64,000 nt of DNA from Cruorifilaria tuberocauda. Its lineage: Eukaryota; Nematoda; Chromadorea; Rhabditida; Onchocercidae. The notes beneath the pieces were generated by a model. That model had not been told where the DNA came from. It was given only the letters and a program-made list of their open reading frames with translations, and ran no database searches. Made by a program: the position numbers and the translations under genes. Where the stretch lies: contig JABVXU010000313.1 in assembly GCA_013365365.1 (NCBI GenBank), forward strand, positions 1 through 64,000. Reading direction: 5' to 3'. Below, piece after piece: positions 52,401 through 64,000 of this stretch (the first letter of the stretch is position 1; each line of letters begins with the position of its first letter).

Positions 52401-52883
52401 AATGGTTATTAGTTGAATCCATCATTCTTACAAAAACGATTTGAATTACTCATTTGTCATTACAATAAGCCTTAATGATTGGCACATTTAGAGGAAGTCA
52501 GCAGCGAAGAAAAAAAGTGAATTAACGGAGCAATCACGGGAACTGATGTTGGCCAGAGCTGCAAGATATCACAAACAGGGAAGGTTAGTGTGTAATTATA
52601 CACTCATTTCAATCATCCCTTAAATAAACTTGTTACTGCTACTCACATTAACTTTAGTATTATTTTCAAAGTACTCGATAATTATCAACTTCAAATTGAA
52701 AAGTAACATCTCTACATCCTCTATTAGAAGATTTCAAATAAGAAAGATTTTTACTCTAGGTATTTGGATAATTTTTGTCGCCTATTCTATCCATTAGGAT
52801 TCTTAATATTTCTAATCACGTATTATTTCGTGTTTACCGAAGGACGACAAAATGACTGTGTTGTAACTGGCCGACAAACTTGA
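46479..52883 (+). CDS. Cys-loop ligand-gated ion channel with very long N-terminal ectodomain
   Basis: Nineteen exons join in phase: 46479–46686, 46957–47075, 47157–47246, 47360–47479, 47849–47974, 48402–48487, 48794–48926, 49077–49195, 49437–49622, 49714–49860, 50162–50309, 50553–50773, 51040–51122, 51395–51535, 51910–52013, 52086–52211, 52306–52404, 52492–52583, 52760–52883. They give 823 aa without the signal exon. The last 380 residues are a canonical subunit: binding-domain strand DYDMDIFLMMAWRDARL, a C-x13-C Cys-loop (51055–51099) with one extra Cys inside, and four helices, including M1 IPTSLALMFSWVGVWL, M2 GVAITVLLTLSTESAG and M4 YPLGFLIFLITYYFVF. The M3–M4 loop is short. The first 445 residues are an acidic, Asn-rich extension with several N-x-S/T sites, which is unusual for the family. 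The 5' end is incomplete. Ligand and ion selectivity are unknown. Confidence 0.88.
47505..47712. repeat. 109-bp tandem duplication in a channel intron
   Basis: Two copies start TTCCATGC at 47505 and 47614 and share TAATCGATAAAATTAATTTA and the 60 bases that follow with few changes. The repeat is intronic, between exons ending 47479 and starting 47849. Confidence 0.85.
48034..48245. repeat. 76-bp tandem repeat, about 2.8 units, in a channel intron
   Basis: Units start TTTAATTTT at 48034, 48110 and 48186 and share AAAAATTTCATAGAAATTAC. The third unit is truncated and more diverged. It is intronic, between exons ending 47974 and starting 48402. Confidence 0.8.
51239..51326. repeat. TA microsatellite with TACTTAGATTAACTTAG units
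   Basis: A (TA)n run is followed by alternating short TA tracts and TACTTAGATTAACTTAG strings. It is intronic, in the channel gene. Confidence 0.8.
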
Positions 52884-53211
52884 TGATCTGAATGTGATTA
52901 TTATTGATGTAGAAGTAAAGTCTGCTAAACAATTTTATGTAAACAAGATGCAGAATGCAAACATTACAAGTATGCACGCATACTTTTTTATCCTATAAAA
53001 CAGTGTATTAAAGAAATAGTTATAAGCTGTTTCATTTTAATATATAATGAATATGAAATGAATTGAGAATGAAGAAAATCAAAGGATTCAAAAATGTTAT
53101 AAAAAACTACTATAATTTCAAATATTCACAAATTTTAAAAATCGTTCGCAGCATTCGTTTCAAGTTCCATTATTTCCTTATTAGCTAACGAATTTTGAAT
53201 CCTTTTGCTTC
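52884..53211. other. Short convergent intergenic gap
   Basis: The 328 bases between the channel stop (plus strand) and the Dishevelled stop (minus strand) must hold both 3' UTRs. It is AT-rich and shows no further gene. The closeness suggests overlapping 3' UTRs (inference). Confidence 0.6.
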
Positions 53212-56200
53212 TTACTGAATGACTAATAGTTTATTATCTTCAACTATCTCAAATTCAGTTTCACTATCAGCATTCCTTTGTTCTTGCAGCAATGAATTCG
53301 GCGTATTTGGTGGTTGAGCAACCTGAAAAAATGATCTTTTATTTCAATACTCGGAAAAGTTTCAAGACATGGATCAAAAAAATTTCTTAATTAAATCTTT
53401 AGGGCGTTTTAACAGTAATAATGTACTATAAACTAGTGAAATGTGGAGCTTTGCATTTTTTTATAATTTGATAAAATTATATTTGATCATATAACTACCT
53501 GAAATCCATCAATCCGATGTTCCATATCCAAACGATCAGGAAGCGTGCGGTGTGATAGCTTTAACGTTGGTGCCTCTGTAAGGAACGTAGAATCAATCAC
53601 ATCTGGACCCATGACAGATGCATAGTCATTCTGCAATGTTAATCTTTAAAATAAAGAATATGAAGATTGATATGAAGCAGCACAGTTTTTGAACAAGATG
53701 TCAGGAAGAGAAGCTTAGTCAAGGCATAAATATCTATATGGCTAACCGTTGAGCTGTCGCAATAACTCTTCCGTTGCCTGCTTGAGGCTACTGCTGAATG
53801 AGGCCAAGACTGATCAAGCATGGGTTTTCCATTCAGTGTATTTCGTGCATTAGTACGAGATAGATGGGCTGGTGCTGGTGAACCAACATATGTTACCTCG
53901 GTGGTAACTTCAGCACCAGCCTTACCCAATGAAGAATCAGATTTGTTTTTGTTACGAACAGAAAGTATGGAATCTAAAACAAATAGAGACATCAAATAAA
54001 AAACCGGCCAATAATATCGGAAAAGGTCCTAGAACTGTCAAATGTTGACTTAGATAATGTGTATCTGATATATTTTGAGTAATATTAAATATTGAAGAAA
54101 AAGTGTCGAAAACAAATCAGATCAAAAATTTTACGTTTCTCTAAAACTAAACTAGAATTTTTTTTAAAATAAATAACAACACCTTCAAAAATATAATAAC
54201 ACTTTTCTGTAAATGTAAGTTTATTAACAACATGTCTAATGTGTCCATCTGCCAATAACTTTGATGCATAGATACGTGCTGCTTTACGATCCGTGATACC
54301 ATGCACATGTTCCATTAACCAGTCAACGAGGTCACAGCCTTAAATTAATGTTACAATTATGTGTTAGATGGGATAACATATATTACCTTCAATGCGAAAT
54401 CATACCAATGAAAGACATCGGTACTGGAATTTTTAACCATTTCCGATTCTTTATTTGTAATCCTGAATTGGGTAAGGCCATATATTTCAAGATGATCACA
54501 GGATCCATATCAACATTCAGATTATCCAACTGCTGTTCTGCAGCACACAATAAAATAAAAAGTGAAAAATGGATTAGTGACTTCAGTTATCAGCACAACA
54601 CGATATTCAACACTGTTTACCGATATTAACCGCAAAATGGTTTTCGAAAACAGCTTATGAAGTTGATCTTATAATATGGGATAATATGAATCTTTCTTCG
54701 CTTGTTTTCAAAAATGTAATAAAATAAGGAACCATTTTCTTCATTTTCCCGTCGTCTTGCAATATCCTCGATATTCAACGAAATATTTAAATCTGGTGAA
54801 TTTAACTGTTTTAATTTCACACAATTCTTATTGCTTGGAGGGAGTCCGTTTCGTCGCTCTGCATATGCACCTTCTAGATCGGTTTCATTTTCATCAGCAA
54901 TAAGTGTGGCATCAGCATCATTCACCGAAACCATCTCCTCAACAGCTTTTGCTGGCCTCACAATATTGTGTCTGAATCAGTGTAAACACAGCGGTAAAGT
55001 AGAATTTTAATATAATAAAAATAAGCATTATTCTAATTCTCCATCCTAAAAAAAATGAAAATATAAAGAAATCGTAAGCAACACGCATTAAAGCAGTTTT
55101 GGTACATTAAGGGAAGAAAAATGAATTTACTTAGTGCTCTCTACCCAAAGTGATATATCGATAGGCATCGTTTCTGAAGCAATCTCTGAGAGTATATCTG
55201 CTCGTTTATCTGAATTGTTACATATTCTTTTAGCAACATAAAGTGTAACTGGCCTGAAATAGTAAGGGTGAATAAAATGTCAGTCCCACAATGATTTCTA
55301 TAGAAAAATTCAGGAAACAAATTGGGAATAACCCACCTTCGACTTGCTGCTGCTTTACGTAATAGATCAACTGCTTCAATATCACTTAAATTTTCGAATG
55401 AATTTCGGTTCACTTGCACAATCTGATCACCAACTTCAATTCGACCATCCAAATCAACTATACCACCTAAAACAGCCGTAATTAAATTTTCTGTAAGAGC
55501 TTTGCTTTCCTCAACACTGTAAAACTAAGCTTACAGAATGAATTTGGTAAATAATGCTAACCGCTGTGAATATCGCTAACAAAAATGCCGCCATCATGAC
55601 TTAGTACTGAGATCCCCAAGAAAACTCCATTTTTCATTGGTAGCGTAACAACATCGATTCGAGGAAGTGAAAGAGAAGTAATGCTGCAGAAAATAGTGGA
55701 ATAATTATGCTTCTGAAATAGTATCACTTCCAAAATCAAATCTATATGCATACCTGCTTTCAGTTACCGAAGAAATTGTGCTTGGCACATATGCTTTTCG
55801 ATATCTTTCTTTACGAGGACGTCGTTGACGACGAGGACACGGAGGTATCCCACTAGCATTAGCAAGCTGTGAAGTAGTTGAAACTGCACAAGCGCCAGGA
55901 TATTTGAAATATCTGCAAGAAAAGAAATGAAACAACAATAAATGAGTTAATTTATGCCATTTTGAAATGAATTTTGAAAAATACCTTGAATTTAAATCTT
56001 CCAGATGGTATGGATCTTCTGAATTCGATGCGTATAATTCTGCCAAACCTTCGCCAGCTCTTTCTGAAATTAACACTTATTTCCAGTGGCTCTTCTGTTT
56101 CCTAAAAATAAACAAAAAGAAAGAGAATTTGTAAAATTTTAGACTCGAGCGATTTGAGCACTATAATTTATGGTTCTAAAACATTTTTCGCTTAGTTTTT

Positions 56201-57583
56201 GAAAAACGAGAGAAGAGAATTAACAATTCATTCCCGCGATCGGTTATTCTTTATATTAAAAATAACAAAATGATAAAAATGATATATTTCGTATTCCATA
56301 AAACTAAAACAACAGATTCATCTTTGAAGCAATGAAGATGAAACTTAGCAAATGATTGCATAAATAAAACCAAAATTTATCACAAAAACCCGGTCTTTCC
56401 TTCTCCCTTTAAGGGATTTATAGAAAAAAGTCAATATCAGCAACATTCCATGCTTCTGTAAAATTACCAGAAAAATCCAACTGATATGAATCGTCCATAT
56501 TACGAAAATCACTTACTACTGATTACTGTTGACAAGCTGCTCGCCGTGATGCTGTTTTCATCACTTTTGTTCCTATAGATACACAATAAATCGCGATTTT
56601 CACTAGCCAGATCATGCAAGGACCTTCGTTTTCTCAAATTGGAATCCTTAAAATTAGGAAATTCAAATTTACCTTAATCCTAAACTTATGTTTTAGATCT
56701 TTCTGAAATTTCTAACTTGTGATAAACCATTAATTAAAACCGATATTACGGCTAATCACCTTCAACTTAATACTAGTGATTTGTCCTTTGTTTGCTTTTT
56801 TAGATACTCTTGGTAATGTTCCTGAATTATAAATGTTCTCGAACGAAGAGAGAAGAACTAATTCGATGAGTCCGTTTGCTGATTTAACCAATTTCGACGA
56901 ATCATCTCGAATTTCCACTTTGACTTCACTAAATAACGAATTTATGTCAAAAAATATGGAAGAACAAAAATTTCCTTACAATTAAGCACGTTCTAAGCGA
57001 TCCAAAAAATACAAAACGTTCTACATCACTATTTTAAAAATGATATTTGAAATATTAACCATCCAACTGCTTCATCCAACTGTTTGCAGAAATATTTGTA
57101 TCCTTTCTTGTTGAAAACTTTTTTAAAATCTCCAAGTGTAATAACATCGTCCGCAACGGGAACTACAGATAAGTATGGAGTATTATCGTCCAAATAGTAA
57201 TACACCTAAAAAACCAATCATTAAGCATACACTTTTGAGAAATGCATCTCTCATTTAATTTCAAATAATTCATTTTAACAACTGCATAAAAAATTATAAA
57301 TGCCTAATGTGTGATCATAAATTGAAGAGTAAAAGCAGATAAGGCTTTAAAACTTCAATTAAGCTGTAGTTGTTCATAGAACTACCAATCTGTAAATAAA
57401 TCAGTGAACAGTAAAATGTGAATTTCTCTTTGTTAGAATAAGAGGGCAATATTCTTTCAACTTGATATATATCTTGTTATTTGTCAAATCAATTTCAGCT
57501 GCAAAATAAACAGTGATAATCAATAGAAGTTATAAATGTATAGTGCATACCTTAGTGGAAGCTGCACTAATTTCTTCCCGCAT
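53212..57583 (-). CDS. dsh: Dishevelled (Wnt pathway scaffold)
   Basis: Fifteen exons join in phase: 57583–57551, 57205–57060, 56928–56760, 56646–56517, 56063–55985, 55912–55754, 55683–55562, 55466–55337, 55253–55131, 54971–54733, 54537–54406, 54338–54183, 53973–53747, 53630–53499, 53322–53212. They give 695 aa, the family's usual size. Dishevelled relays Frizzled signals to canonical and polarity branches at the membrane and in cytoplasmic condensates. The DIX domain (about residues 12–80) shows [10 protein letters not shown] and [11 protein letters not shown] basic stretch ([14 protein letters not shown]) precedes the PDZ domain (about 240–325; [20 protein letters not shown], then [14 protein letters not shown]). 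WVEST closes it, as in other family members. The DEP domain (about 455–540) shows [12 protein letters not shown] and [17 protein letters not shown]. The PDZ carboxylate-loop insertion of vertebrate proteins is absent, and no proline-rich PPxY segment or FVDVM-type C terminus is seen; the chain ends KLLVIQ. Which nematode paralogue (dsh or mig-5 type) is not settled. Confidence 0.95.
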
Positions 57584-58390
57584 CACTTCATCAATTCTAA
57601 ATTAATAATGATTATTAAGTAAAATAATAAAAAGGAAATAAAAGATTCAAACGTTTCCTGACCGAATACTTGTAATTTAGCATGGTTACGTTTATGGTAT
57701 GTTTTATTAAAAAACTAAACTTCAGTCATTGCTGAAATCATCAATACTCTCTTACTGTAGTCCTTGAAGAGGGAGAGAAAGAGAGGGATTTGTGCTTTAA
57801 ATGCACAGTAGGAACTGTCCTTGACCTGAATCAGAGCACCTTAACGCACAGTTTTTTTGTTAGAATAAAAACAGTGGATTAGGTAAAGAAGTTATACTGA
57901 ACGAATTTGTTAAGAGGCTGTGAAGCGCTGTTAAACCTTATTCTACTGAAACATTGAGAAAAGTATTGATTTAATTCTACGAATAAAATCAATATTTTTC
58001 TCGATGTTTCAAAATGAAGTTCAAAAAATCAAACTATCATTAAGATTTTAATAGCTTTAAGTTGTATAAGAAGGTAACGATCCCACGGAATATATTAACT
58101 TCCTGAGAAGTTAAACAGAACATGAATATATCAGGTTACATTTCATTTCACTTTTATGAAAATATAAAATGAGAAACGACTTCACAACTCTTTTACAGTA
58201 CAGAATCGTTAATGAGGAGAAGAGGAGCACTGATTTCTGTATACCACAAATCTTTATTCCCCTAAAATCACTTTCTTTCCAAAAGTCAAGAAGAGCAGTT
58301 TTTTATTTATGTTTATAATTTCTCGGATGCTATCTATTCAATCTTTAGTTGTAAAGCTTTCAGTGGAACATCTTCCACCTTTCCCCAATA
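57584..58390. other. Gap between Rho-like gene and Dishevelled
   Basis: Both neighbours are on the minus strand and 807 bases separate the Rho-like stop from the Dishevelled start. The Dishevelled leader contains a possible acceptor (AATTTAG, AG at 57598–57597) 14 bases before its ATG. No coding frame is supported. A GA-rich stretch lies at 57768–57788. Confidence 0.5.
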
Positions 58391-60266
58391 CTAATAAACC
58401 TGAATATCCTTCAAAACTTTCAAATATTTAAAGATAAGAAAAAGTTTTAGCAACAAAATATTACGGACGTTATTGAAAATACGCTTTCTTTCCCGGATCT
58501 CCAGTAGTTCTATCTCCGGAATGGAAAAATAGCGAAGCTTCAATTCCTTAATGGATGAGAGTAACGCTATTGGGGAATAATTGCTTACGACAATCACATA
58601 GCTCCATTTCACAATGAAAGTATGATCCAATACTTAAGAAGCTAAAACTACTTGACCTATAGAAGAACGCCACTTCAGCCGCGTAATCAAGCTATGAGGT
58701 CACGCATCTAACGCAGCAACGACTTGCAATCATTATGTCCTGCACTATGTGCTCGATGATTTTTTTTTGCAATGAAAATATAACCTAATATTTAAGACGA
58801 TTTACCAATCGCGAAAACAATTTAATTAACATCCCACAGCATTTCCCAATGATTCCGATATTGAAAAAACTCATACCGAACTGTTTTGGAAAGCTTTACA
58901 TGAGCATAGTTGCTGCTGCACATGTGACATTTGACATTTCAATTAGTGAATGTGTTAGTTTCATGCAAAATAATTCGATTAATTTTTATTAATATACTTT
59001 CATGCTATTGTTAAAATTAAAATTTCAATCCAAATGAGTGATATGAGTCACATTAGAATGCAAGCTTTCATTTTATTCTTCTTCTTCTTTTGTTTAAATT
59101 TCGAAGTGTTTGAAATATTTTTTATACAATCGTACAGTGATTTCACACTGTGCTGAAATTAGTTTTCTCACTTTTCAAAATTTCATAGCCTCAATTTTTT
59201 TTCACTTGAAAATTACCGAAATGAATGTTACCGAATGGTAGGGAATGACAGATGTTAAATGATAGCAGAATTGTACCACGCTGATCCATCTGATCATTAC
59301 CTTATCGAAAATTGAAACATCAATTTCTATGAGATGATTGCTACGAAAATTGAAATTATATTGAAGCATCGTCTCATCGCCATCGCATGTGAACAGTTCA
59401 CGATCATTCAGTGCACATAAAATGATCGGTTTTTCGGGGAACTTACTTACAAATTCAGGAATCCACTACAAAAAAGGATGAGTTTGTAATTTTCGACGAT
59501 AGGTAATTTAATTATTTAAATTACCTATCGTAGATGTGATATATTAATAAGTAATTATTGAAATGAAATTTGAACAAAATTAAAATAATGACAAAATCAT
59601 GATAGTAACTAGTTGATGTATAAATTCAAGTTTATCATGAAATTGAAATATTTTAGAAATGAAATTTTAGCAATTATTAATAGTTTCAACTTTTTCCATA
59701 ACATGCTGATAAGTTTGCGCAATTGTAATCGAATAGCAAGCTATACAGCAATCAACGCCTTCGGTATATCGTTCGTAAAACAATTCGAAATTATACGGAT
59801 CAACAAAAAGCCACATTTGCATCTCACGTCCATCTTGCGTTATTGTCGTACAGCAATCAGCATCCTATGCGATCATGCAACTTATTATCACGTCACGTTA
59901 ACAAGTATCATGCGTTTAAACAGTTTAAACAAAATACGTTCATTTATTATAAAACTTGTAATTATAACTTAACTCAAATCTTTGTTTTTTTTTTTCAATC
60001 AATTTATCTGTTCAATTATCTTTTGAAATTAAAATTAAAATTAAAACATGGAGCTAATTTTGAAAATTATTTTTCCCAGACTATATTACTTGTTTTTTTT
60101 TTTTTTTTTAGTGGAAGTTATTGATTGTTGAGGGAATTTTAATGAAAATATTTACAGAATATGGAATTCTTTCGAAGGAATTCAATTGTACCAATTGATT
60201 TCTTAATAAGTTAATGCCACTGGAATAATCACCGAGCATTACAATTCGAAATGGATTCTCTTCCAT
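58391..60266 (-). CDS. Divergent Rho-like pseudo-GTPase
   Basis: Four phase-0 exons (60266–60156, 59864–59691, 59465–59301, 58546–58391) give 201 aa, the size of a Rho-family GTPase. The fold signature is retained. The protein opens NPFRIVMLGDYSSG, has the strand and helix around YTEGVDCCIACYSIT, then the Rho-type VMEKWIPEFVSKFPEKPIIL. Every catalytic motif is altered. The P-loop GxxxxGK[ST] is GDYSSGIN, lacking the Lys and Ser/Thr. DTAGQ is VDPYN. NKxD is replaced near ALNDRE. There is no C-terminal CAAX cysteine; the chain ends KDIQVY. Family knowledge says such a protein should not hydrolyse GTP and may not bind it. The intact splice sites and open frame argue against simple decay. Exon 4 is the least certain. 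A start–stop pair (ATG TAA at about 60325) lies in the leader. Confidence 0.75.
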
Positions 60267-63200
60267 CCCACTAATACTTTTTGTTGTTAACGGTAAGTAT
60301 CGTGGTTTACATCCACCGAATAGCAGTGGAGATTCTAAAATGAAATGAAGCAATTTAAGAAAGCGAATAAAGGTACTTCTAGATGCAGATGAAGTAATCC
60401 CTAGTATTGTTTATGTCAAATGATCCAGCATCCAATTGAGAATCAAACGTAAATGCCACGTTCAACGTGATCGTAGTATTAATTATTTCATTGTTCAGTG
60501 TTGCTTTGCTTGGTACCAGTTAGTATTGTAAGCATTACAACAATTTAGAAATTATGTTAACACAATGATATCACTTATATGGAAGATATAAAAGTTATCA
60601 GTTATTAATGAAAAATTTTATAATCGATGATTAGACCTTTTCAAATAATTTTTTGAGCAAAAAGAATTTTTTTTTGTCTGTGAGAATTATCAAAAGATAA
60701 AATTTGAATTGAAGTATACGATGTTATTGAAGTAAATTTGTAATTTAATATGAAATCCTAGGTAATATTGTAATTGTTCTAACATCAGATACATCTGTAA
60801 CTGATAATGAGAATGATGATGATTACGATGATATGACGTCTGATTTTCGAAATGATCAAACGGTAAATTGAAATTTAAACACAATTCAAATTTATTTGAA
60901 TCAAAAAGAATGATTTATTAGTGAGCCTGAAATTTTAGCCACTACGAAATGATTATACCAATGGAATGAAAATTATTAAATTCGTTAAAATTCTGTAATA
61001 ATAACGAAAAGTATTGATTTGGCATAAATTTACGATGCAGAGCAAAAGATCCGGTAAACACCGGGGAAATATCTGTCAGATTAGCCTGGTTTTTTGGGAT
61101 TGAAAAAGTTATTTAATTTTGGTAAATGCAAAATTTTCACTACACAATTTTAAGTAAGTAACTTAGGGGCATATTTTCAGATATTTATAGCAGGAAAAGT
61201 TATACTGATAACTTTATTAATATTTTAGAATCAAGATTGGATATTTCAATATTTCTCATTTAAACAGTCATCAGTAAAAAGTGTATATAGTGTTTCTAAG
61301 CTGTTTTATACTGATTCATTTTTAGACATAAATTCTTTAAGTGAAGATTTATGTATTTGAAGTGATGAAAATGATATTAAAGATTATATTAATAATTTTT
61401 ATCTGAAATATTTGAATGATGGCTATGAAATTAATGATATAATTTGAAGTATTTAAAAAATTTAGCAATTTACTAAGATTTCATACACTTATCAGGATGG
61501 ATTAAATTGATGAAATTAATTGATTTTATCCTTTGTTTTGCTATTTCTCCTTTATTTATCAAAGCTATTAATTATTTATCTCATTAATTTGAGCAAAGAA
61601 AAGCCTTGTTTGCACATTTACCTGACAATAATACAGGTCTTATACACTGCATAGCGCCAGATGATGAATTAATATTTTGCGAGGAATTCAAAGCTTCTCT
61701 GCACTTCTTCATCGTCATATATCCACCGCTTATCAACTACTAAACTGTTAACAATCAAACATAAATGAATGCAATCACAATTTTCAGTACAAAAAGTTTT
61801 TATAGTTTTAAAAATACAGCAGAAAGGATGAGGAAATTTGCATTCTGACAGCTATATTTCATAGATATATTTATAATTTTCAAGGTAGTATGCAAGAATT
61901 TTAATATCCAGCACTGTTTTCATTTTCATTGAAACCTTAATTTCCATTGCTAAAAAAAAACTGTTCTGGAATTCTTGCTTTCATTGCTCCCATCGCTTGT
62001 GAACTTCATTGAAATGACAATATCTCATTTTCTTTTTTTGTTCAATTTCAAGGTTGACAATAATAAATTTGTTATCAATTCAACTTGAGATAAGACTTTA
62101 ATTTATCAGGACAAAATATACAAGAAGAGGAAAAGATGGGAGAAATATCAGACTGAATTGACAATTTAAGATTTGTTTATGAAACTTTAGTGAAACTTAC
62201 GCTGTTTTGTATGAGACTTACACATCAAACTTTACTGCTTTCAAAAAGAGTGATAACTGATTCTTTTAATTATATAATTATATACTACACATCATTACGC
62301 AGAAGATCTATGACAAGACAAGAAGGCATATTTGAATTTAAATTCAATTTAGTCTGGAATATTATATGAATGAATTTTTGAGGTCTGATATTTATACAAG
62401 AAGGAACAGGTACTAATAAAGGTTATTTAACTTTCGATGGCTATTGCTGGATGATAAATTGATCTGTGCTAGAAACTTCTGATAAAATATTTATCTCTTA
62501 ACGCAAAGAAATTATTAAAGCAATAAAAGCTTTTAGTTAGAAAATTTTTCTAATGAAAACGAAATTTGAAGCGTAAAGTTAAAATAAATGGAATAAATCG
62601 AACAATCTTCAATGTTACGGAAAAAAGTATTGGCACAATAGATAGATAACTAATCAATATTGCTTATCACTTTATCATTTTCGTTATGAGTTGATTTTGG
62701 AGTTGAAATAGCCTGAACTGATCGAATAAAATAATGATTTATTTGTTTATTCTCCTCTTCATGCCCAGTCTCATGGAGCTATCAGATGAATTTATGAATG
62801 AAATAAGCAGTAAAATGACAATACAAAAAAGAAATTTGCTCCATTTTGCTTGAAAATCCTGAACCAATTCTGGTCCAGAATTCTGGACTTTCTCTCACGT
62901 TGTAAAGTAAATTTTTTTTTTTTGGAATACTTCTGGTTTTAAATATTTGAAGCAATAGAAGACCCAAAGGTCAAACAATCACGAAGAGATTACAGGACAC
63001 TACTCAACAAATAAAGAAAACCAAAAATGCATGATATTATTTGCAAGTACTAAAAAACTAATAAACCTGATATTTGGGAATTAACCTTTATAGTTTTTAT
63101 CAACAACTTGAACTCAAATGATTGTTGTAATTTGGGAATCATTACTCTCTTTTACTGAGAGGTCAAAGAAATGATAATGTGATGTTTCACGCGTAACACG

Positions 63201-63787
63201 TGTTTTTTCAAACACGTGTTGAATTTATAATTATATATGTTCAAAAACGTGTTAATTTAGTTCTACAGAAGCTTTTGTAGTATGAAGTATGAATTTACGT
63301 GACTTGCATGAATTAATATAACACGTATAACCAACTGGATAGTTACACGTCACGTCTGATCTAAAAATGTCTCCACATACTACATATCGAAAGAAAATAT
63401 TGTGCAAAACAGGGAGAAATTAACTTTTGCAGATATGTCATGCTTCAACTACCCTGAAAAGCGATTGGCGCTGAGTTCATCTGCTTAAACTTGACCTCAG
63501 GAAGTTCTACTCATCGATCAGTTATTCTTCATTGTTGTTGTGACTCTATAGCTTTTTTTGGCTTCTTTCCATGCTCGCTCTCTATGAATCTTTCGTAGAA
63601 ACGAAAGACCGAGAATTCTTGATGAATTTAGGGATGTAGCTTAGCGTAATTATATCATGCTATCGGGAGGCCTGCGGTTATGATAATGTTTAAATTACGA
63701 GCTTATGTTTTTTTTTCCTATAAACCGATTAATTTTCATGCCTTTTTATAATTAATTCAATCCGTAATCAATTCCGGAAGAGAAGAA
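60267..63787. other. Mostly non-coding region with possible weak plus-strand exons
   Basis: No complete gene was assembled. Coding-like plus-strand pieces with acceptable splice sites occur at 60762–60862 (Asp/Asn/Thr-rich, containing DNENDDDYDDMTSDF), 60939 onward, about 61040–61110, and 61229 onward (NQDWIFQYFSFKQSSVKS, then a frame broken by TGA). They may be exons of a fast-evolving or decayed gene. A 16-bp perfect palindrome, GTCCAGAATTCTGGAC, lies at 62873–62888. Confidence 0.35.
63195..63220. promoter_or_regulatory. Paired CACGTG palindromes
   Basis: Two perfect 10-bp palindromes AACACGTGTT (63195–63204 and 63211–63220) are spaced 16 bases centre to centre. Related CACGTA and CACGTC cores follow to about 63355. 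CACGTG is the E-box/G-box core of bHLH and bZIP factors. The pair lies about 570 bases upstream of the plus-strand start at 63788. Confidence 0.45.
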
Positions 63788-63971
63788 ATGGGAAAGAAAG
63801 GGAAGTGTAAAAATGAGAAAAGTAAGCGAAAATATGATCGATTCAAGGAATCAAATCAACAAATACTGAATGGTAGCAGTGATTCTGATGAGAAAACTTC
63901 AAGCGTTGAAGATTTAGCTAAAGTTGCAAATTGTTGCGTGAAGTGTATGAAACCGATAAACGAACGTAATC
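63788..63971 (+). CDS. First exon of a gene running off the window
   Basis: ATG at 63788 opens a frame of 61 codons plus one base to a strong donor (AATC|GTAAGTTT at 63971). The peptide starts MGKKGKCKNEKSKRKYDRF, is Lys-rich and then Ser/Asp-rich, and ends with a cysteine cluster (ANCCVKCMKPINERN) that could begin a zinc-binding domain. The basic MGKK start followed by Cys pairs recalls the N termini of some ubiquitin-specific proteases with a zf-UBP domain, but the evidence is too slight for a call. Confidence 0.65.
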
Positions 63972-64000
63972 GTAAGTTTATCAGAAATAATTCTCTCAAA

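Noticed and set aside
61229..61450. Frame interrupted by TGA that reads well if TGA were Trp (mitochondrial or other code)
   Set aside because: Flanking sequence shows nuclear-type splice sites and no mitochondrial gene could be named, so a nuclear mitochondrial insert was not claimed.
62782..62967. 61-codon minus-strand frame starting MGLLLLQIF
   Set aside because: No splice context and a poly-Lys run from a homopolymer; the hydrophobic start is probably chance.

Overview
The window is nuclear DNA of a nematode, most likely a filarial or other AT-rich clade III worm. The base composition is strongly A+T rich. Genes are split by many short GT–AG introns. Two cuticle collagens are present, and likely spliced-leader acceptors (TTTCAG or similar) lie just before several start codons. 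The species cannot be fixed from sequence alone. Exon coordinates below were joined by hand and checked by reading-frame phase, so most genes are multi-exon models rather than single ORFs.

Layout. 1–650 (+): 3' end of an unknown gene. 3572–6630 (−): secreted Cys-rich repeat protein, 583 aa. 10013–14725 (−): rapsyn (TPR plus RING-H2), 594 aa. 14.8–24.5 kb: gene-poor DNA with minisatellites, including a three-unit array that resembles the antisense of the 18S rRNA 530 loop. 24502–25932 (+): four-helix membrane protein, 193 aa. 27230–28818 and 33628–36492 (both −): two paralogous cuticle collagens. Between them, 28929–30586 (−), is a Lys/Arg-rich four-exon unknown gene. 39.2 kb: relic of a BEL/Pao retrotransposon integrase. 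41020–44840 (+): arrestin-domain protein with two PPxY motifs. 46479–52883 (+): Cys-loop ligand-gated channel with an ectodomain extension of about 445 residues. 53212–57583 (−): Dishevelled (DIX, PDZ, DEP), 695 aa. 58391–60266 (−): very divergent Rho-like protein with all nucleotide-binding motifs lost. 63788–63971 (+): first exon of a gene leaving the window.

How the genes relate. Rapsyn clusters acetylcholine receptors, the channel is a Cys-loop receptor, and Dishevelled is the core Wnt cytoplasmic transducer. Their co-location may be chance. The channel and Dishevelled are convergent with 329 bases between their stop codons. The Rho-like gene lies upstream of Dishevelled on the same strand with an 807-base gap. 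The collagens look like a tandem duplication with separate signals.

The most unusual items are the pseudo-GTPase, the long-ectodomain channel, the C-x3-C ladder protein, a 48-bp acceptor/start-codon module repeated four times before the arrestin gene, and the rRNA-like 32-bp array.
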